From: Saccoglossus kowalevskii
Taxonomy: Eukaryota; Hemichordata; Enteropneusta; Harrimaniidae
Reading direction: 5' to 3'
Assembly (NCBI RefSeq): GCF_000003605.2
Contig: NW_003130861.1
Location: 302,705 to 366,704 of the forward strand
Length of the DNA stretch: 64,000 nucleotides
Part shown: positions 55,701 through 64,000 of the stretch, piece after piece
How positions within the stretch are numbered: the stretch's first letter is position 1
Layout: each line of letters begins with the position of its first letter
Position numbers and translations under genes: made by a program
Notes under the pieces: generated by a model
The model's input: the letters and a program-made list of their open reading frames with translations, nothing else
What the model was told of the DNA's origin: nothing
The model's database searches: none

Positions 55701-58220
55701 TAGATGTCACTGTGGAATGGCTAAACTGTAGCGAGCACTAGACTACGGGCATCACCTATGACTTCCGGTCAACTAGCCCTATTAATTATAATAGTTAGCT
55801 GTCACTGTCGTAACCATGGATACATCATATACACTACACCTCTCTAAGGGTTTGGTATTAAATTTGCTACTATCAATGTTGAAATGATTAAAATCTTGAC
55901 AAACTCTACAACTTTGTGCGGTGTGCTCGCGTGTTTTCAGAGCATCCATTGTATTATATAAATTACAAAAGCAACTAGCCATTGGGGGTTATCCATGTGT
56001 TTACAGTTTACTTAAAATATACCATAACTAAATTCCCACCTTCTTTTTGAAGTAGTGAAATTTTCGCACGAATACTCCGTCTCAATGGATTATGTGCCGT
56101 TTTTGATTGTAAAGAACTTTAAATTGAACGGCTTATCAGTATTCATATAGTCTTATATTGCCAACAAAGTTGATCATTAAAAATGCATTGTATAAATAAG
56201 AGAAACGAACGTGTTTTTGTTTTTTCAAAACATTTAAAAAGTTATATTTGCAGAATAAATACATAAGAATGATGTGTAATACAAACACGTTATTAACCTG
56301 ACTTGTTCCATGTAATTTAATCGGTTCGAAATACTAAAGTACATGTTACACAAACACTATAATATGTTCTCGACAGGGAATTGCATCGTGCGTGGGAATA
56401 AATTGCTTCTGTTCTGAAGCACACATACGTAATGGGTTTGCTGGCAACAAAGGCGTGTAATAATTACCCGAGACGTTTGGTAAAGTCTCCCACGTCACGT
56501 GATTAGCCATGTGCAATTTAATCAGGCATGGATTCGGATATGGTAAACCTTAATATATTGAAATAGTAACGAATAAGGTGTTCAGTTTTAATATTTACAG
56601 AAGATCGAACATAATAATGATATTTTTTGAATGTGTTATCGCGTTAAATCTGATAATAACACGTGTTAAAGAACGACCCACAAGAATAAATTTGAACATT
56701 AGTTTACCAAAATTGGAATGTACACGGCAAAATCCNNNNNNNNNNNNNNNNNNNNNNNNNNNNNNNNNNNNNNNNNNNNNNNNNNNNNNNNNNNNNNNNN
56801 NNNNNNNNNNNNNNNNNNNNNNNNNNNNNNNNNNNNNNNNNNNNNNNNNNNNNNNNNNNNNNNNNNNNNNNNNNNNNNNNNNNNNNNNNNNNNNNNNNNN
56901 NTATTATTAAATTAAACGCAAAATAATAACAGATTCGACAGTAAATTCCGACCATTACATTAAATTCGGTGTTTTGTTGCAAATAAGGCTATACAATTTA
57001 ACGTTGACGTGCGTCAGGTAATTACTCCTCAAATTGCATTATATACGATATCAACGCAGTCAGTCGTTAAAAGTCTCGTAAACACGGATAGTGCCTTTAG
57101 ATAACTAGAGACATGTAGGGGTCGATTGTTTACGAGTCTTCCTCCGAAATTTTTTTTTTATTCATTTTATGGAGGGTAATTTCAGAAGTCTTGACAATGA
57201 ACTTTTTGTGTCTATGCAAACATAAGCTTGACCTTAATGTAACCGTTCGCCGGAAAGTAATTGACTATTAAACGATGAGTGGGATATTTGAAATTGCAAC
57301 ATGCGTGTGTTATAAATTGTATACGTGTTTTTTATTGGCATATTAAATCGAATATGTAGAATAGATAATTTAGACTGGGTTTAATAAATAAATAGTAATG
57401 TTTAAAAGCTGTAAATGAGAACCATAGGTGGGTTTTGGGGTGCTCCTGTGGTTGACTGTACCGTGGAACTCAGCAGTGAAAACAGAGTACATTCTGACCA
57501 CTTATCTGACTAAGACGGTATCTCTAGTTTAGAAATTATAGCATACAGTCGGAGAATACTCTGAGCTGCCGGTGCCGTGTGCTGGTCTTTTCATCGGTTT
57601 GCTTAAAACAACGCAGTATTCTTAACGCAACGATTAGCTGATTACCGCAGGATGACTGGAACTAATGCAGACCTGTAATTGGGATATATGGCCGTTGATC
57701 GGCGTTGAAAATAAATAAAGAACACTCGGACACCAGAATCTACAATAACTCAAAACATGACAATAATTCCCATTTTTACTGATAATTATTGTTCTAATTG
57801 TTGGTAAAAGCTAGTACTCATAACTTCTGTCTGTAAACATTGTTATTGTCACAATGGTTATTATTTCTGAACGTTTTGGTGTTTTTGAGGTAAAAATGAT
57901 ATTTTACATTTCTTCATGGAAACTAATATGTAATGTGTACGTACCCTGGGATGAATTTTCTGTCAGTGTATCTCAAATGTCTATTTCTCGGCGATTTTTT
58001 CTTGTTTTGTGATTTTTATTCTAAAATTTTGTTTTCGGCTATTCCTCAAAATTCATACGCCAGAATACAACTACCAATACTGTCTGTTTTTGTCATATTT
58101 TATTATCATTCGACATTGGGGTTTTAGAGTAAATTTGTCTACGTGCTGTGCTGTTTACTGTTTATTTCTCCATGCATGCATTTTTGTTATAAGTCAGAAG
58201 CATGCAGATACACTATAACT
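55701..58220. other. non-coding stretch with an assembly gap
   Basis: No gene recognised. A 166-base N run lies at 56736-56901. Short frames (for example minus 55782-55982, plus 57933-58127) have no signature. Confidence 0.5.
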
Positions 58221-58347
58221 CAATCCGATTAAAATCTAATGTACATATTCAAACTTCAATACAAATAAATATTATATAAAGGGTCATAAAAAACAATAAA
58301 AAAAAACTATTGGAGCTTCATACCTACATCGGATTTTAATCAGATTG
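58221..58347. repeat. hairpin/MITE with 23-bp arms
   Basis: CAATCCGATTAAAATCTAAT (58221 on) and TACATCGGATTTTAATCAGA (58325 on, to 58347) are near-perfect inverted copies about 80 bp apart. A transcript would fold into a long hairpin. Confidence 0.7.
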
Positions 58348-58719
58348 CAATGTAACTGAAAATGCCACAATATTGACCAATCACCTGACAATTTGATATC
58401 TATACTAGTATGACGTAATAGTTACAAAAGTCAATATAATTTGTTATTAGTTTGTATTTCTAGATAAGGCATATATTGTAACGTCGAGTTATGTTATCTT
58501 TTTCGTATCGATTTCATTTCATTTGTTTACCCAAATGCTATGATTGATCACATGGAAGTCAAATTTAATGATATTATGCAAATTCTGTTCATATACAGTG
58601 AATACGTAATGTTCTGTAACGTGACTGAATTCATACCTGCTATTTAATATATAGTAACATTAGCGTTACTGTAAATATATGCTATTTATTGTTTGTCTCC
58701 TGAACAGCGCAGTATCTTA

Positions 58720-59420
58720 TACTGTAATATGACGTCACATGATATACGTGTTGGTTAGTGACATATATGACATGCCATATATAAGACCATTGTTAGTGAC
58801 ACATAAATGGTGATATACAAGCGTGACCCAGTGATAGTGACATGGCCACTGTGGTACCTATTGTGACATGTCTATTATGATGCGTGTGTTACTGACACAT
58901 ACAAGGTGACAATTCATGTTCAGTGTGAACCGTAAGACAGTGACACGTAGATATAGTGATATGCCTACTGTGACGCCTGTGTAAGCGACCCCCCCCCCAC
59001 ACACACATACATACATACACACGCATGGCGACATGTCTGTTGTGACACCCATGTTACTGACACACACATGGTTATATGGCTGTGTTGTCACATATATGGC
59101 GATATGTGCATTGCGACTCTGCACTTGTGTCACATACGTGGTGTAATGTCTACTGTGCCTACCTGTGTTAGTTACACACACATAGTGGCATGCCTACTGT
59201 GACGTCACTGTTGGTGGCACTCCTAGTTATATACACATGGTGACAGATATATCTTATAAGTACCATACATAGTGACCTTTTTTTTGTGACACCAAGACAT
59301 GCCTACTGTGACGCCTATGTTACGGTATATATGGTTGGTGACAGACAGACATACTGTGTTTAGGTCATAAATGGCACCTAGACGCGGTGACATGCCTAGT
59401 ATAGGATACCAGTGTTATGA
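58720..59420. repeat. degenerate minisatellite, roughly 50-60-bp units
   Basis: Recurring words GTGACATG.CTACTGTGACG, TGTGTTACTGACACACACAT and ATGGTGATATG follow each other in variable order over about 700 bp, with a poly-C and CA-rich patch at 58990-59020. The units are strongly diverged. Confidence 0.65.
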
Positions 59421-62400
59421 ATTGACATAACGATAGTAGATGTTCACAGGCAGTTATGTCATTTTAGTTAAAATGAGATCAAGAAGCGTTGTAGTTCATA
59501 CTGAGTTTGGTAATGTGCATTCATTCTCGTATGTATAAAACATAAATGAACCGGATCGCATGACATAATTCAGTGGTCGTTATTATTTTAAAGTCACGTG
59601 CGTTGTTTGCTTTACTAATGAAACGGAATATTTATATATCTTATATTTTAACTCATCGGGAAAATCTAAGCTTTCCTTCTAACTGTGATAACTAAATGAC
59701 GTGTCGTGAGATGACATGCATATATAGGACTTGCCTTGTGACTTGATTCTTCTACTGTATATCACGCACACCATCAGAAGTTTCCAAATCGAAGACATTT
59801 CTGTAATAATACGGTACTAAAACGCAACTTCGAAACGCACACTGGTTCTAGGTCTCTCTACTATGTTGGGGACGCGCGAATTGCGTAATGCGTGAGAGAA
59901 ATCCAATCACGCGTTAGTAGACACGGGGATGAAATATGGACGATCATAAACACCCGCGTGTAGCTGCAAAGTTCACGCACCCCCGTCAAATAGTGTTTCA
60001 GTCCAAGCGCTCGTATTAATCTAATATCAAACCATACTTCGTGTAAGTAAATTGGAAATTTGTGATCCAGATATTGCTGCAAATTAGTTGATCCACGGAA
60101 TGGAGACAACGCAATTTGCTTGAGGCAAATCACAACAACATGCGAGGAAAGATCTATAATTATGTGTACACCGCGACGGGATAATGTAATAGAGGCATCA
60201 ATTACTCTGTGTAACCCGAGTTGTTTTCCCTTAATGTACCATTCACAGTGAAAAATAATGATTTATATTTTTCTTATGCCAGTTATTTAGATATCAAAAT
60301 AATAAGCGAATAACATCCGGGGAATATGTAACTCGTTCAACGGAGTTCGGCGCGAGTAACTTCCTTGTGTGCTACGTAGTTATAGTTTAAATAGTTGTGT
60401 GAATATATTTTTTCTCAATATGGATTACGCCCGACATCCATCCCTAGGTACACCTGACATTTTCCCCCTTAACGGTTTTTTCCTTGGCGGTCGATGTATT
60501 AGCGATGGGGATTTACAATCTATTATTTTGTGTATATTTACATATGTAAGGGGGATACCTGTAATAAACGCGTGTGGCTCCTTGGTTCTGAAACGACCGC
60601 ATACCGCATTTCATGCTTGTTGTGTAATTTGTATGAATAATTTAGGTTGGGTATAGATTCGTGCATATATGATGGCAAGTACGTTACACATATTCAATAT
60701 TGTTATGCAATTCATCATTCTAACGCAATTCATCATTCAAACACTAGTTTTGTTCTGTTTTCAATTGTTATTACAAGTGCAAACTTACCTCTTAAGTCCA
60801 TTCTATATGTATCGATTACTGTGGTGATACCAATCAGTCGTCTTTATGCATTCCACAAACACACACACGCCTCACGCTATTACCCTTATATCACTTTCCA
60901 CATCCAGACCTTATCGCGTCCTGCAATGCTGTATGTGTTGAGACGAATATAAGATACTCACTATCACACAGAGGTAGAAAGACGCAATAGTTCATGGTTT
61001 AGATTTCACTCACGTAATAATACTAATTAGAGCAGTTTGAGCCGATGAAACATTGCAGTAATATATAATTATTTCATCATAGTATAATGGACACGATAAT
61101 AATTTACATAGATTACAAAATCTCTTCTTCCTGTCAATTCATTGTTATCTACTGGTGTCTATTTCCCAGAGGATAACAAAAACTTCTGAATCTAGCAATT
61201 GCCCTTCGTGTTTTAAATATGATCTATACATGAAAAATACAATTCCAGGTTGAGGAAAGTTTTATAATTTCTATAATATGTATTGTCCTTATGAGTGGAA
61301 AATTTAAGATAAGCAATAGAGTGGGAGAAATCTCCTCCATTGGAAACTCACTAAATTAGAGGTAACATTCGTGAAATCTTCCAGCTATATTAGGTTTCAT
61401 ATCAAAAATAACATGCGTCTTTTTCATTTCAAGTTACCGAGTTAATTTTGAGATACGAAGAAATAATTTCACCACTGCCAAAATGCAAGTTTTTAATATT
61501 TTCCATGACATTTTAGACTGCATGTTCCCAATTATGTTTTTCAGTTTCGGTATGCTAATACAAATGAAAGCATAAAGACGGTGACAAATAATCTTCCATT
61601 CGGCTAGAACGTTCATAATATGAATCCCGACTGCAGAGAAGGTCAAATTATAATAAGATAGATGTTTCGTGAAAACGGTGAGTGATTGTCTTGTATGGTA
61701 TCATCCATCTTCCATGGCGAGTCAATATACACTCACTGTATCCTCATTAGGAAACAATTGTACATTTATTTGGTTCAACATATCTACATTCTCGACGATA
61801 TTAATGCATAGTGTGTCAATACAAAGGACGGCATGGGAGGGGATTGCTGTACTTCCTTGTAATAAAATCGTCCATACTTGGAGGTCCGTTGTTGACGATG
61901 AAATGGGAAATCACGCAAGACGCTGTAATAATTCGTCGCGTTTAAGAAATTACTGAACAGTTACTTAAACCTAGATACGTACGTGATCAGCTGTTTCGTT
62001 GTACGCACGCACTGTCCGATGAGTACATTTGTGAAAATAAGATCGGCGCTTTGAGTTATGGGTGTTACACTGATATACCTAGAGGGATAGTTTGCGGTGG
62101 ATTGGTAAGTTTGGGCTGAAATAATATCCTAAACATGAATGATTACGCAAATTTGTGACTGAAAGAAAGTAGTAAACCAAATAGCTGCTAAGATCTCGTC
62201 GTCTCCCTTCAAATAAGCGTTCAATTTTCGAATTTCATAGTGTCCAAATTAACATGATAACCAGGTCAGGACAGTGGACGCGCACACGGTAGAAAATGGA
62301 ACACTATTAGAAGGTAAAAACAAATCTCGCGGTTCTCTCGCTCTCGACGAGATCTCGGCGGCCATTTACAAATAATTTCTACAGTACTTTTTCTCTTTAG

Positions 62401-63392
62401 TTTGATACAGTTTCAACAAAGACTTGGCAGCAATATAATGTCGGGCTATCTAATATTCATCTCTTGGGGAAGAGCTGTGTTAGAAATGACTTGCGACAAA
62501 CATACACAGTCTGGTCGTAGTATAGACAACAGAGTGACTGTGCATAACCCTTAGAAAACAGGAACATGCAAATGTGAGTATTCTTTTCATGTAACCTTAG
62601 CTAATTTTGTGGTTAGAGCAAAATCAGAAACATTTCATATTATTAAAACTGAATAGGCCTAACTAAAAATTGCATGCAAGGAGGAAGTTTTTGTTTCACT
62701 GTGGGTACATGGAAAGAAAACAAATTGGACATTTTTTCCTACAAGGCAACAAAACTGTCTAAAGGTGAACAATGGCCTGTCGAAATTTGTATCGTTATAA
62801 CAAGTGTATCTATAAGACCGATATAGCCTTAGCCTCCCGTTATTCTGGGATAGATATGAATAGTGGCACAGCATAAATAATCAAACATGTAAAAAGGAAA
62901 AAACTGTTAAATCTACATGTTATATGCATAAATATGATTAACTATACTATACCCATGTCGCACACAGGGAGTAGGATTTTCTTTTGTCCCAGACAGTCAG
63001 TGGTACCTTTTTCTAGGTGGTCGTAGGTGGCGCTTTTCACAATAGCATTTCACCCTGATGAGTTCTGTCGTAGTGATGGCCAGCGATGACATTGCACTCA
63101 AATATAAAACATACCTGAATCTTAATTCCGATGCATTGGGCGTTACTGCTTTATATGGTGTCGTATTAATATAATAGTAATATAAGAAAATGTCCTGCCC
63201 TCTACGGTCACACGTAATACATCCACACATATTCAGACAAGAGATGAACAGGAATATATTTTTGTGTGATAAATGTTATATATCTATTCCAATTTCATGG
63301 TGACATGTTTGTTTGTTTTTTCTCAAAATTCCAAATGTCGGAAAATACGAAACTACTAATATAAGTAAAAACAGCCTGGCATATATACATTT
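59421..63392. other. non-coding stretch
   Basis: No gene recognised on either strand. A small duplication (AACGCAATTCATCATTC) occurs near 60708-60740. Short frames such as minus 59861-60133 and plus 60369-60656 have no signature or splice context. Confidence 0.45.
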
Positions 63393-63398
63393 TTTATT
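63393..63398 (-). promoter_or_regulatory. poly(A) signal of gene C
   Basis: AATAAA on the minus strand, about 130 nt after the gene C stop codon, in the expected position for its 3' end. Confidence 0.5.
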
Positions 63399-63525
63399 GA
63401 AAAAATATAAATGTAGCACTATAAATAAAGTATCGCTGATGTAATAGCGTAATTTAAAAAAAATGACGATGCCCTTGAATGAAATGTGCATGACAATCTA
63501 GTTCAATAGAAAGGAAGGCAGTAGT

Positions 63526-63593
63526 TCACTGGGAATATGGCTCGAACGCCCATGGCGCTTTCTTAAATTCATCCTCGTCTAGTACACCATCAC
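63526..63593 (-). CDS. gene C last exon: C-terminal half of an EF-hand
   Basis: After acceptor TTTTCTTGCAG (63594 upward on the minus strand) the frame reads DGVLDEDEFKKAPWAFEPYS, Q, then TGA (63526-63528). D-G-x-hydrophobic-x-x-x-E is the second half of an EF-hand calcium loop (positions 5 to 12), so the previous exon, outside or near the edge of the window, should supply D.D/N. The exon enters in phase 1. The protein is likely an EF-hand calcium-binding protein; nothing more can be said. Confidence 0.65.
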
Positions 63594-63598
63594 CTGCA

Positions 63599-64000
63599 AG
63601 AAAACACACTTAGGAGTAAAAATTAAAAATATCACTTAAAAAACGCTCTCTCGGAAGATTCGCGGTAGATTTTTATAAAAGCCAAACAAGTTAGTCTTTT
63701 AAAGATGAATGAGTTGCAGACGACAATTTGATTAATAGTGGAATAAAACATTTGGTTACAATGACAGATTCTCTTTAACGACCATGGCACATTCCGTTTG
63801 GCAGAATATAACGCGTTTTTGTTTATTCCGTATTTATGTTTAAAACATGTTATTTGCATATCTAAAGGAAATCAACTAGGAACGCTAAGGAGTAATCGGG
63901 AGCATTAATGAACCATCATGTGCCCTGTACCTCGCATATGTTGAAGAGTTGCAATAACTGTAAGACGCAACGTAAAAAGTGGCACGTCACGTATGAATGA
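63599..64000 (-). other. probable last intron of gene C
   Basis: Sequence beyond the acceptor of the EF-hand exon, running to the window edge. The minus frame 63632-63859 shows no signature. Confidence 0.35.

Noticed and set aside
60789-60830. Minus-strand ATGGACTTAAGAG followed by GTAAGT as gene B exon 1
   Set aside because: Good donor but no signal peptide and only four codons; far from gene B.

Overview
Kind of genome. This is animal nuclear DNA: AT-rich, draft-quality (four runs of N at 16298-16347, 31132-31415, 46233-46534 and 56736-56901), with short exons in long introns, LINE pieces, small inverted-repeat (MITE-like) elements and virus fossils. The secreted lectin genes (C-type lectin, F-type lectin, DGECDDG-type cysteine modules) point to a marine invertebrate, probably a deuterostome or lophotrochozoan. 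I cannot name the phylum or species from sequence alone.

Layout. 1-9.1 kb is gene-poor: one 566-bp MITE-like element (1095-1660), a decayed Tx1/L1-type LINE (4426-7561, minus) and the 3' part of a second LINE (about 8330-9050, minus). 9.5-13.5 kb has a fragment of an alpha-kinase catalytic domain and a tandemly duplicated 1.57-kb block with an unrecognised, interrupted frame. 13.6-24 kb is a fossil zone: three partial copies of a densovirus-like (Parvoviridae) capsid gene, two solo LTRs in opposite orientation, and a CR1/Jockey-like LINE fragment. 24-26 kb shows nothing recognisable.

Main content. 26.1-53.1 kb holds two tandem, paralogous, secreted multi-domain lectin genes on the minus strand. 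Gene A (38440 down to 26081) can be assembled into 15 exons whose phases all agree, giving 937 codons including the stop: signal peptide, beta-rich modules, a DGECDDG cysteine module, a 700-nt exon, a C-type lectin domain with EPN and ND calcium ligands, an Asp-box-like module and a C-terminal F-type lectin domain. Gene B (53149 down to about 41676, first exon not found) repeats the same exon plan but has lost the calcium ligands of its C-type lectin domain and ends without an F-type lectin domain. The introns and the intergenic gap carry mobile elements: a 3.6-kb element with inverted ends and a cysteine-rich CXC-type ORF (44.8-48.4 kb), a TTAA-flanked MITE inside it, and a small element with an internal 52/47-bp minisatellite between the two genes (39.8-41.1 kb).

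53.2-63.5 kb is mostly non-coding, with an internally deleted LINE (54.86-55.70 kb), a hairpin element and a degenerate minisatellite. At the right edge (63526-63593, minus) lies the last coding exon of another gene, ending in half of an EF-hand. Both lectin proteins would be exported and bind glycans or calcium; a role in recognition or matrix is inference from domain content.
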